From assembly GCA_013398295.1 (NCBI GenBank), contig VZSF01009110.1, positions 485,074 to 549,073 on the forward strand: a stretch of 64,000 nucleotides of DNA, written 5' to 3'. Below, piece after piece: positions 47,045 through 59,452 of this stretch (position 1 is its first letter; each line of letters starts with the position of its first letter). The stretch comes from Chionis minor. Taxonomy: Eukaryota > Chordata > Aves > Charadriiformes > Chionididae. The translations under genes and the position numbers were made by a program. Below the pieces are notes generated by a model. The model ran no database searches. It saw only the letters and a program-made list of their open reading frames with translations, and was not told the DNA's origin.

Positions 47045-47679
47045 GCTTCCCATACTTTAATGACGACTTTAACTCTTCTGGCTGCACAAAGGTCCAGCTT
47101 CAACAGGAAGGACAGACAGTGCGCACCTTTGCCCAGAGTAGCTCATAGCTCACCAATTAAGACATTCACAAGATGTGGAAGCAAAGTATTTGAATCTACT
47201 CAGGCTGAAGAGATCCTTGAAACCATTGATAAGTGTTTATCCTAAGTTAGACATGCTCTGAGCATTTAGAATATCAGGAAATTCAGAAATTCTTGAAGCT
47301 CTAGATGAAAGGAGCACAGCTCTCTGTATCCAAGGAAGATTTTTGCATGAAAAAACAGGAACCAGTAGTGTCTAAGGCATCCAAGCAGTTTAATGATGAG
47401 TCTCTTAAATCTTCCTCCTCCACTCTTATGGCATCTAAACACACTGAATATCTGGTGATGTCTAGAAAATATCCCCAAGAACAGCCTAATGTTCACCATT
47501 GTGTCACACAAACTGTAAATGATTTTAGCATTCAGATTGTCGAGGTGACAGATGCTGCTTTAAACAAATAAGCACTGAAGTGCCACCAAAATTGTAGAAC
47601 TTTTGGGATTGGGAATAATTCAGGAATTTGTACCATTAAAGGCATTTTTTCATTAAGCAGAAGTTGCATGGACTCTTAA
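47045..47679 (+). pseudogene. Broken protein-like frame, possible decayed exon or retrocopy of unknown gene
   Basis: Two neighbouring plus-strand frames look as if they belong together. The first is open from about 47045 to the stop at 47243-47245 and includes SKVFESTQAEEILETIDKCL. A second frame is open from 47251 and contains HLEYQEIQKFLKL, a TAG at 47302-47304, then 88 codons (47305-47571) including QLSVSKEDFCMKKQEPVVSK and VNDFSIQIVEVTDAALNK. After a TAA it stays open for 35 more codons to 47679. The composition is hydrophilic, rich in Ser, Lys, Glu and Gln, unlike the Phe/Leu/Ile-rich frames that AT-rich non-coding DNA gives elsewhere in this window. I do not recognise the protein. There is no clear poly(A) tail or target duplication, so a retrocopy is unproven. 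Chance remains possible. Confidence 0.25.
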
Positions 47680-48337
47680 GAAGGTGCATATGCACTGATT
47701 ATATCACTCCCTTAACAATCACTCACAAAGTATTAGAGTGCTGGTGTCTTATATAGAGCTCATCTACAGTAGCAAGAGGCAAAAAAAGCACAGGGAAGTC
47801 AAATACTGAAATCCCAGAAAAATGGTATTAGGTTTGAAGATGTGGGGGAGTTGGAAACTGATAGCTCATAATTCAGGGTCAGGCACTTCTTATTTTTAAC
47901 CTACAGGCTGAAATTCTACTTTATGCCATGGAAAAGATGAATAGTTCCTTCAGGGGGTACCTAAAAATTGTTTACTGTTCTCATCACTTTGCCACAGTTA
48001 ATACAGTACATAATATATTACCTAGCAGTCTAGAATTATTGCTTTGCAGCAATTTCACAGTGCTTACTTCAAAAGAAAACATGATACATGCCACATAGAG
48101 GATAAATGATGACAAAGACAAATAGAAGATATATTAGTGGTATTCTGAATTACAAAAAGTTGCAGTCTACTCTCTTGTCCTGTACTTGTCAATAATATGT
48201 TAAGGCCTCTTTAGTAATTCCTATTTCTAACTATAGAAGGTGTTTAAATGGACCTCTCTCTCACTTTAAAGCATTTCAATATTTTAAACATACTTATACT
48301 GAAGACATATGAAAAATGGACATATAGACACATTAAC

Positions 48338-48354
48338 TGACCTTGCAAAGGTCG
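48338..48354. promoter_or_regulatory. Everted pair of nuclear-receptor-like half-sites
   Basis: TGACCT, five bases, then AGGTCG: two AGGTCA-type half-sites pointing away from each other, giving a palindrome GACCTT-GCA-AAGGTC. TGACCTTG alone matches the reverse complement of the ERR/SF1 extended half-site. Short motifs like this occur by chance, and no promoter is nearby. Confidence 0.25.
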
Positions 48355-49446
48355 AGTAGAAAATCTCTAACAGACCAGGACACTGAGCGCAGCTTTGATG
48401 ACTCCTATTTTGGAGCTTTCCTTCATCTGACTTTACCGTTTTTTACTTGACTCATTTTCCCACTTCTTACCTTTCAGCATAGAATTCACCTTTCTCCAAA
48501 AGCAAATATAAAAAGACGCAATTATATGAAATGATTGTAACCAGCATCGCAACTTAGAAATTCAAACACTGAAGTTGTTCTCCCAGTGAATTTCACATAT
48601 TAAGAGGTACCTCCAGCACTTAAGACTAAAACTCTGTTTAAAAGAACTGAAGTCTTTTAACTCTCTAAACTCTTTTTTTTAAAGAGCAGTCAAAAAGCAG
48701 CCAAAATTCAGTGTCTTGCCAAATTTGAATCTTCATCAGCGTCATGTGTCATGCTTTGTGCAAAATAACACTACATGGAAAGAATTTCATGTTGACATTA
48801 AGAAAAGAAAAACAATTAATCATTCCTTCTATGAAATGTTCTGCAGTCACTGTCATATGCAATTTTATCAGCAGTACTGAAGCCAAAGTACATTCTGAAT
48901 TTCACAGTTCAGGGCAGGAAATGGAGAACTTATATGGCTGTCTGGATTGTGATGAGCTGCATTCTGATCCTTTGTGTTCCAGAAAGGTTTTAAAACTAAT
49001 ATATTTTTATAATCCAATTATTCCTGATTATCAGCTTCATAGTTTATTGCAGTTTCAAACATGTGTTGATAAAGTGCTGGAAAATCTGGAAGGGGTTTTT
49101 CTGATGGCAGGTATAGTCAGATTTCCTACCTTTCTAATACCTTGGGTTTATAGGCTGAGTTTCCATTAAGAACAACATCTAGAAACTGCAAATAAGTAGG
49201 ATGGGATATTTTCAGACTTCACAGAAAAATCCATATGTCAGATAACCTACAGGCTGTGTTAACCAATATCTCTGATCACCACTTTTTTACATATCTTTTG
49301 TTTTGTATGTGTTATATAAGAATAGTCCTAAATAACATTTAAACAAATGAAAACCACACAGATAAGTACAGCTAAAGCACATGTTTCAGATGTCCTGTTA
49401 AGACTCACTTTTTTCTAAGTAGAAGAACAATTCATTGTATTAACTC

Positions 49447-49460
49447 TTTTTTTTTTTTTT
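49447..49460. repeat. T14 homopolymer
   Basis: Fourteen consecutive T residues with no recognisable retrotransposon beside them. Confidence 0.92.
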
Positions 49461-52400
49461 CCTGAAAGACACATACAGATCTATGAACAGAAATGGCCAG
49501 CTTTTTAAAATATCTATCGATTCATGAGCCTAAATGAATCATCAGCATCTAAGGTAGCTGCATTGCTATGAGTGTATTAAGTTCATTAACTAATTCACAG
49601 TTAGTAAACTCTAGTAGAAAGCTGTGCTTGAAAATTGAGGGTTTAGAATTTACAGAAAAATTATTGATTTTTTAGGAACTAGAGGCTTAATTTAGGGATA
49701 CAATATTCAGGGAAATAATGAGTCAAACCTTACCTTCATTCAAGTAATTCACAAAAACTTAAAGTACTACACTGACTGTCCTGAAGGAGTACTGAAAACC
49801 TACTAGCCATACAAAAGAAGGTGGCAAAACACCCCTGAAACAGAGGTCATGGAGCTGAGAGTGAGAGGACATACTGGTTTGACAGCACTGAAAGGAGATT
49901 TTGACTAGAGCTGTGACAAGACAGGCAGGCAGGAGAGACACCACAACTGGGACAGGTCTCCCAGGACTGTAATTACATCAAGGACCTCAAAGTAACCTGG
50001 GACTGGGGAATATGAAATGTCTTAGAACTTGTCATTTCCTAAAGCCTCGTATTTTGTGTTGTGCCTTCTAGTTCTGCAGTCCAAATTTCTACCTGCCTGT
50101 TTCATGTAGGCAATTACACTGTATATGAAGAAAGAAATTTTTTCTCCAGCGATGTGCAATCCATATGCATATATTTCACAGAGGCAACTTAAGAAAATAT
50201 CTGATTATGAAAGAAAACTCTTTTTGAAGTATGCTGTGAAGATATGCATATCTAGACTCCTTTTTCACCAAATTATTGTTGGTCCTTGTGAACTACTTTG
50301 CTGTTGCTTTCTTAGTAACCGCTGGTACTTACAAAATGCTAAAGACGTTTCATGAATGTGGGCATTGTGGACACTTGGAAGTCCCAGGTTTTACAGAGGC
50401 AGAGCAGATCGGGGAGCTGGACTTTGAGAAGACCATGACTTCTTTCTAGCCCATTTGCCACACTTTTTGTCAACAGAAGACGGGGTAGGAGGACTGAGGA
50501 TGATGTACATGCAGGCCTCATCCAAACATCCTGTTGGGATGTGGCTGGGCATGCACCCAACCCTATGATCTGGAAATAGCTGGCATCCTACATTCATTAA
50601 GTGACTGCCAGCATTCAGCCCTTCTGTTGTCTAAACCTGTCCAGATTATAGCTGTCTCACATGGTGCTTGAAATGCCAGTGGCATCAGGAGTGAGGTTAT
50701 GCTGGTGCTAATTCTAGTGAGCTGCGATGGAACTACGGACAATATGAAACTGATAATGATTAGGAAAAAAAATTTCAGAGGAACCTAATAAAAGTAGGTG
50801 AACCAGAAGCATGATGACAGATAAAATTCATTTTTGACACAGGCATAATATTGCCCATTAGAAGGAAAAGTGTAAACTACTTATATATATTACCTAGTTC
50901 TAGCAACTGTAATTACTCACAGAAAAGACAATACAATAATAATGTAATAAAAAAGTAAAAAAATTGGCCTGCTGAACTCCTAGTACCGACAAGGACATAG
51001 AAGCAAACAAACCTCTATGTCCTCAGAGAATACTTTAAGTCACTGTACTAAGTAATAAACTATATTCTTAATGTACTAGGTGAATGTATTTGGTTTCAAA
51101 ACCACTCTACAGCAACAAGTACAAAAAGGCACAATTTTACAGGTCTATATCTACACCACAACAAAATTTGTCCTTAGCTCAAGTATTAGGTAATCAATGT
51201 TGAAATGTTACTGGTGTAGGGTATAAAAATAATTGCATTATGAAAGGGTGAATCCTGCCTTACTTAGAATGGTGTCATCTCCTGTCTGGTCTGCTTGCCA
51301 AGTACCCACCATTTCCATTTAAGTACAATGATGTTATGAAAGACTTGGAAGGATCCTATTGATTTCCAAAAAATATTATAATGACAATCTACTGGTAGAT
51401 CTGTGGTTTTATTCAGTAATTCAAGGTAAAATGAAGACAGATACATAATTACATACCTGCTAAGAATGAAAAATAGCTCATAGGATTAACAAAGCCTGTC
51501 AATTGTAAAGAAGAAAACAAAAAACCAAAAAGACAGGAAACATATCATTTTCATAACACCTGCGAAGTCTATTTCCTTTGTCTCACAGCTACTTCTGACT
51601 ATGTTTTAAAAAATATCCTAAGCAAAACATTCTGAATACACCTTACAAGTTTTGGACATACTTTTTATCAAATCTAATCTAAACACCTTTTCTGCCTCTG
51701 GGCTAGGTCTGAAATAAAGAAATGTTACAGGACGTTTTTCACATATAATGTTTTCAATTTACTATAACATTTTTTATTTTCCAATACAGCAAAAAATATT
51801 GGTAAAGTCTACAGGGCACTTCCCAAATCCAAACTACTGCACTCCAAAATCCCCAGTGAAATTATACGGCTTCTGTGGAACGTAGAGCAAGACATATCTT
51901 TCATCTAACAAATGCAAGCTTGCCAAATGTGCAGTCATAAAATCTGAAGATGTGTGGAGTTTCTGTGCACTACCATAGACTACCTATAAATTTCATCATT
52001 TTTTTCAAGCTTAATCACACTTCTAGACTTGTAACTCTGCTTATGCATTTTCTCAAACTTTATTTTCCTTTTAGTCTCTTTAATTGGGACAATAATTGAT
52101 TACTTCATACTATTCCATATAGCTAACTGGTAGACATCCAGGCAAAAATATTTCCTGTCCATATTTCTCATAACCTATTATAGAAGCATAAGATGCCATA
52201 TCACTGTAATTGATATTAAAACAGTTTGGTTTTAGTTATCTATCAAGTAGAGTGCATTCTGATAGAAAACAATGACAACAACAACAAAATTTTATTAACT
52301 TAAGCACAACTTATCACTCAATATTGCAGGAGGATCTGTGTGTAGTGTTTTCCTGCAGCCAGATAAATATAAGCAAAGACTCCTCAGCTGTAACTGGACA

Positions 52401-53704
52401 ACGTAACTATGGCAGAAAAATCTATTCCACTACGTTCAGCAGAATGTATTATAAGCAAGAATTTCAGATTAGCAAATTACCAGTTTGAGAGATTTGGATT
52501 GTCTCAGATGTGTATACAAGTTCAGTGCTTCCCTGAAACCTAAATAAATAAATGAGGCTATGGAATCTACTACTGGAGTGGAAAACTCATAAGGACATAT
52601 AGCTTTTCAAGTCTGTATGAGCTGGCTTCTTGCAGTACATCCATAAAAGCTGAGAGCAGTATCTCAAGCAGAAGTCTTTAGAACTTTTTGTACTAGTTAG
52701 AACTGAGATTGTGAATCAGAAAATGTAAAAAAATAACACGCATGCATCTGAATTGTTTTGGGCTACAGAGAAGATTCCTTGCAATTTTATTTCACATCTG
52801 GGGAAAGTTTCATGTAGTTCCAATTTTCATCGTATTGCTACTTACAGAACTAAATTTCTGGTTTGGAATAAATCCTGACAAACAAAACTGAGTTTGTAGA
52901 TCTGTTGTACATTAGTAGGAGTGGTTAATAAATATTTTTCATTTATTCAACAGTTAGTCTAAAAACTAAATCTCTTTCTATCTTTGTGATTTCTAACTCT
53001 CATTTAATGCAAAAAGAATTCTATATTGATGAGAATACGAAATGCCCTTTGAAATTGAAAGATTACAGCAATTCCTGCCTGAGTATGACAGTATTGCCAA
53101 CATTATGCCCAAAACTCATGATTCAGAACCTGAAAATCAATTATTAGTTATTATATAACATAGTACTTTGTATTTGCCTTCTGGCTTTTGAACTGTATTT
53201 CCAACTCCTTCACTGTAATTATGAGTGCTATATCTTTCCTCTTGATAAATTTTATTGCAGTTCTGTGAATTCCCTCTTATTTGTCAATATCTCTCTAGTA
53301 ATATATAGACTGAAGCAAAGAAAATAGTACTAAAGTAATATAGATTAGGTTATATGATGTTGCATATAGTATATGTAGCCTCAAAATGAAAATTAGTCTG
53401 TAGTTATAAATTGGATACTATATTCAACAAAAATGCAGACCTATTTTGTTTATCAGCTTCACTTCTAATTCTTTTCCTATAACTTCTGTTTGACAAATTT
53501 CTCTCTAATAATGTATATTTACTCAATGGTTATATATCCTCTTCTGTTTGCATTTTAAAGCTGAGCTTAATTTTTCATTTTCTGACTATTCATCTACCTT
53601 TGCAGTTTGTCTTTGGTGATACTACTTTGGGGAATCAATTATCATCTCCAGTGTAATTGACACACTGTATAATTTCTCTCCCATACAATTAATGAAGAAA
53701 ACAG

Positions 53705-53705
53705 N
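53705..53705. other. Undetermined base (N)
   Basis: The only ambiguous base, within ACAGNGGAAA. It marks an unresolved base in the assembly and not a gap of known size. Confidence 1.
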
Positions 53706-53795
53706 GGAAATGCAATAAAGAAATACATGACAGCATCAAAAAAACTTTTTAAATGAAAACTTTGATAAAATTATGCATTTGCTACTTCTCATCTT

Positions 53796-53818
53796 TATAT
53801 ATATATAAAATATATATA
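53796..53818. repeat. TA-rich simple repeat
   Basis: TATATATATATAAAATATATATA-type sequence, an interrupted TA dinucleotide tract. Confidence 0.9.
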
Positions 53819-56800
53819 CTATTTCCTTCCTTCTTAAGTGAATCTGAACATAAATCAACATCAGTCATAACCAAAGCACTTCTCCACAGTGAACATTCAC
53901 AGAGTTGCATTTATGGGCGTATAACAGAAGTTACACACTCATGATTAAGACCTTACAGTATCAAGCATATTTGAATTACTTGCTAATGAAACTGAGTTCA
54001 TGGAAGCTTATTTTTCCCTTTCAATTTCTATTTAATCCTTTACCATTCACTTAGTAGTTTTATGTGGATTTTACGTAGTACAGTGGTATCAGTGACACAG
54101 ACCACTTCAATGAATCTTCCTAAATGCCCGGTAACTATGGACTATTTCCAGTTTTAAATTGTAATGCATTCTCAGGATATGCCTGTTACTATATTCAAGT
54201 ACAGGTCTTTTTAGCAACCACTTCAAAGGTCAGTTCTCATGCCCATGGAAACAAATTAAATGAAAATGTTAAAATGAATTAACATGTATTAATTTAATGT
54301 GTAAGCCTAATGTTAAAAATCAGAACTGTTACATTGCCCATGCTTTTTCAAAGTTAATATCTGTGAATTATATTTCTTTATGGAATTTCCCTTTATGGCA
54401 CTGACACTTTTTTCCATTTGTTGATATAGTTCGCTATTTTCTGTCAGCTAATACTTTGAGGTAACTATCAAAAATTGATAGGAATGAAAGATCTGGAACA
54501 TGAGAAGTTGTGTCACAGTGCGATTCATTGACTCAGCAATGAAGCTTGTAAGAGAATGGGAGCACAGTATTCTCAGTAGCTGTACTACATTTCTGAACTT
54601 CACTCTCCTTAGATATTTACTTAGGAATTAACCTGCACAAAGTTAGAAACATGTGAATGGTCCATATGCTGATTCAGATCTCATTTGAACAATGAAATCC
54701 AGGATCACAAGTAGTCAGATACTAAAATTTGTCTCATAGATATGGATAGTAGGAAAGTTTTAGATTTTGCTCACAAATCTCAATCGCTATCATCATCCTC
54801 TAGAAGGATGTAAGAGGAGAGGTGGCTACATATTTTGAACCCCACAAGCTGAGAGAATGAAAAGCAATAACAAAGAGGGGACCATTATTCCGGCTACACT
54901 ATGAGAAAGAATTACATTTAGCCTAGATTCATATAGCATTCTATTTTTAAGAAATGTGGTGATGTCAATCCCCAGTGGATGACTAAGAATATCCTATATT
55001 AAAGAATATCCTTCCTGGACAATGGGACTAGGAAAATAAGTCATTAAAGGACGAGATGGAACTTATTGAGGCAATGACCCCCGATCCTCTTTGGAATACA
55101 AAATTCAGGCCTTCAGTATTTTGGTTTGTGGTAAATGGATTTTATCATTTACCAACATAGATTCTGTTGGCTCTACATGATAATTAATTTGCCAATAATA
55201 AATCACAGGTTGTTACTAACTTTTGAATAGAAATATTCTGGGTTGCTATGTTCTCTTCAGTAATACAGAGTAAAAAGTATACCATTTCTTTGATATGCCA
55301 TATTAGTCATCTTAATAAATCCCCACCTACAGGAAGCAGATGACTGATTGCCCCCTTGCAAGTTTATGAGAAGTGTTTGCAGGACCTACAATGTGGAGGT
55401 CAGCAAAAGCACTAGGATTACAAAACAGGTAAGACACCTGACACTTTCAAGATGTGCGTATATGGCTGCACGTTATCTTGAGTTAGACTATGCTCCTGGT
55501 AACTGTGGCTAATTCAAGCCTTCTTGGCTCGTTTCAGGAACATCTATACAAAGTATCCTTACTGATGTGATGGTTGAGAAGGTAATCTCTTTCGGTGTCC
55601 TATCTGGGATGGATATATCGTGATCAAGCCCTCACACAGAACACATGCTATAAGAAGCACAGAGATTTCAAACATATTCATTTGCATGTCAGATAAAGCC
55701 AATAGTCCCAGGTACATTTATCTCGCTCTGGTGGCATCTGATCTTAGGTCACTTTGTCAAAAACTGGAGAGAAGCTGTTTCTTAGCAGGCAGACTCCTGC
55801 CAGCAGGGTATTGATCATACATCCAGTTGAGCATTTGTCATGCTGGGGGAACTATTATACATAGTTCATGTATGTCCTTGTAGTTGCAACTGAGATAATA
55901 GAAAGAATGTGATGTGAGGCTACCTCAGTCTTCTTTCAAGACCTACATCTGGTTCAGGTAGACATCGATTCCTTCATTCACCAAAAGTGATAACAACACT
56001 GCCATGCCACCATCCATACGTGTTCATCAGCTGGCTGCCTCTGTAAACTGGCTGAATAACTTAAGGTTGGAATGCAAGTCCTGCAACTCAGGAGCCATAA
56101 AACTCTGGAGAAAATTGTTTACAGATGCAACATTGAAGAAAATTGCCATCATTTTCTATCTGAAATAGATCTTTATTAAGACTCTTTCAGGGCACTCCTT
56201 ATTCTTAAGAATAAAGAAATCACTGAGAATAAAGAAACCTCTTCCGCTAAAATTTAATAAAATCTCTTCTATCAAACCTAAAGGAAAAACAACATTCACA
56301 ACTTTAAAAGGCTTTCATGAAAGCAAAGATGATGTTAGATGTTGTGAGATAAAGAGTATTGCTGGGCTGCTACCATACATAACTTTGGCTATTCAGTCTA
56401 AGCACTGATTGAAATGCACTCAGCTCTTTCGACCCCTATTTCATGTGCTCAGTAAAGCCCCGTAAGCTCTGCTTTGCTCAATAAAAGGTGTTATAAGCTT
56501 CAATGTGAGGAAGGTCTGGAAGACTGACCCATTGCTAGACGGGCAGAGCTTAAAGCATGCAGAACACAGCAGTAAGATCCATATTGACGGGGAACTTTTA
56601 GCTAAAAGAATTCATTTCAAAGAGCTCAAACATTTGATTGGGACTGACATACAAAAAAGAAGTTGTGATTTCTATTTTTTTCTTTGATGCATTAAGGCTA
56701 AGCTTGAATGAACGTTCTCAACATGTGCAGGGCAATTAACATTACACTGCCACATACACAAATAAGAAACTAATGTTTCCATTATTGTATTGATAAGTGG

Positions 56801-56860
56801 ATCCAGTTTTAGAAGATTCTAATACCGGGTCTTAGACCAAGTTAAAACTAGTTTGCTTGA

Positions 56861-56890
56861 AATCAAAATAATTTTAATCAAAATAATTTT
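56861..56890. repeat. 15-bp perfect tandem duplication
   Basis: AATCAAAATAATTTT occurs at 56861-56875 and again, directly adjoining, at 56876-56890. Perfect identity points to a recent slippage duplication. Confidence 0.95.
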
Positions 56891-59434
56891 AATAAGACTT
56901 CTTTTGAAGTTTTTAGTTCTCAAGAAAAGTTGCAGGATCTGACCAGAAAATTACACTGCAATAAACTGTGGAAGAAACACATGACATTTTAAAACATTCC
57001 AAAGAAGTACAGCTCCTAGACATTTAACTATATTCCCACTGATTATTTTAACAGAAGCATCTATTCCATATGTAAGATTTGTTTTCTAAAATGCAAACAA
57101 CCCTCCCTGTGCTACCCTTAGCTGTCTTAACGTCTATTTTTCAATTTGTCATTTGATAAGATGCAGTTGTACATTTTCACTTTTAACATTTAACATTATA
57201 CAACCTTTTTGGAGGTTAAACCAAAGGCGGTATAAAATGTTTTGTTTCAGTTAAATATCAAGTGATATTACACTCATTCAATTAGTATGATATTCAGCAG
57301 AGCCTTCTGTTTGTCTGGATCTTCAGTACGCTGCACTGCATTGATGCGGATTCAAAGGATCTTCACAAATTCAGGTGAAACTGGGCAAGTCACATAAAGG
57401 GGCTGATGGAAAGGGAATCCTGCTCTATATTACTCGGTGTGTCTGTCTTAAAAGTGTTAACTCCTTGCAATATTAAATACACACAGGAAGCTCTTCCTTG
57501 GGAGAGAAAGCAAATAAGGTGTATTGATATTCTGAAATGTTTTGTGACACAGGTCACACCCTCTAAGGTTCAGACACCTTAGAAGATCAGGTTCACACTG
57601 GGAATGCTCTCAGTCTTCAAGAAACCAGTCACTCCAGTACGGTTCTTCTTCCTCTCAAAAGCAATAAATGCATGTGTTTTTATATTAGTAGAGTTATACT
57701 GCACTAAATGATGTCTTTCAAAACTATTGGCTTTTACCTTAAAGGTTATGCTCACCTGTTTGCTTGATACCTTTTATATGAATAGTTCTACGCAGTCAGC
57801 ACAGGATAGCTGAAATCCCAATAAACAAGAGCGGTGACCTTTTGTTACTTGTAAACATAAGGCAAACTCTATCAAATATTCAACAAATTCTCTTACAATA
57901 GCACCTGTTTTCTAAGCCCAAGAGGGAATTTCAGAGCAAGCAGATGGATGAGGTACTCATATCAAAATACAGTCCCAAGAAACAGATCAGTGCAGAAATG
58001 CCAACTGAGATTTTATTTACTGTTCACTCAGTAAGATGCACAGAGAATAGGAAATTGAAAATACAGATGTGATGGGAATTATACATGAAAGCATCCAATA
58101 AAATGCAATATGTGATGTACTCAATTCCACTTCTGTGTATGCTTACAATATACTGAGCTATCAGCAACCTTAGCTTTCTTAAGACACTCTGCCTATCAAG
58201 GACAGCTTATACATTGGTTTCATCATCAGACCTCCTCTTTGAAAATGTCTCCTTTCCAATAAAACAAGGTAAAATTGATATAGGTACATCTGCAACAAAT
58301 AGAGTTTCCATTTTCTTATGTCCTCCTGTCATTCTAAACCATTCTAAATTGAGAGAAGTAAGAAATATCCTCTAAGGTTCCTTTTGAAGTTCCTGTATTT
58401 TACTGGGGACCTTCAGAACTAAAACGGGTACGGTTGCTTTTGGGTATTTTTTGGCATATTTATAGCCCGTTATCAAGAACAGAATTAAGAAAAAGCACCC
58501 TTTTAAAATACATTGTTTTACTCCAAAACCTACTCTGCCTTTGCACTTCAAGTCTTGCTCTAGATAGCTCTTATGTGGTAGATGTCTCAGGATTTTTTCA
58601 CAGACAGTTGCAGAACACTGAGAATCCAGCAGCCGCTAGCGCTAAAAACAGTCTCATGGAATGTAGTATCGATCAGAGTTTGTGCATGCAAATATTAACA
58701 TCCAGGTTTTGTCCTCAGGTTTGACTACACTAAAAAATGTACCCTGCACTAAGGAAAAAAAATATGAAACTTTCCATCTAATAATGATACTTGATTCCAT
58801 GTCTGCTAATCAATGTCTGCAAAGAATAAAGACAGACAAAAAGGTTTTATAGGAAACCCCATTCAAGAAAAAAGAACTTTGCAAACAAAAATTTCAAAAC
58901 ATTAGAATGGCAACTCCAATGTATTTGAAGTTTCTTATATTAATTTTAAAAAATGCTTCATTTTCTTCTGAAGCATTATAGGCAAACTTACTTTTAGAAC
59001 TCGAAGCTCAAGAGACTACATGTGTTCCTGGCCTAAGTCCAGTAATTATGGTGAAACTTGTAACTGGAAAAATTTTTGCATGAGTAATTTTTGCCTTTGC
59101 ATTTCTCTAGATACCCCTTCGAAAGTATTTTAATGAACTAGGATGCTTCTCCTATCTGAACATAAAGAAGAGTTTGAAGCTTTGTGGGAAGAAGCTCATA
59201 ATAATTTATATAGTGCATATAAATAGTTTCTTAAAACAGGATCAAGAAGCTCATGCAATGTTCTGTCTATTTTGTTCACTTAATGTGATGAAGACCCTCT
59301 CTGAATTGGCAATTTTAATTAATGGCTCATTCCTGAAGATATTTTCTCTTTTAAGAACCCTCACTAAAGACAGTAGAAACATCTCAGATAATTTCAATAC
59401 TTGTCCTGTAGATTAATACTTGCGTGAGAGGGGG

Positions 59435-59452
59435 AAAAAAAAAAAAAAAAAA
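59435..59452. repeat. A18 homopolymer
   Basis: Eighteen consecutive A residues preceded by GAGAGGGGG and followed by GATTAAAAAAAACCCCC. No retrotransposed body was recognised upstream. Confidence 0.93.

Larger units (their letters stand above)
47680..53704. other. Unique AT-rich non-coding DNA
   Basis: About 6 kb with no recognised repeat. It contains a 141-codon ATG frame at 48744-49169 with no domain I recognise, a T14 run at 49447-49460, and the everted AGGTCA-like sites near 48338. A mildly GC-richer patch at about 50380-50600 has overlapping minus frames (50339-50560 and 50391-50597) and is unidentified. Confidence 0.58.

Noticed and set aside
59435..59452. Poly(A) tail of a plus-strand retrocopy ending the frame at 59174-59416
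   Set aside because: The upstream frame is short with no recognised protein, and no duplication flanks the tract.
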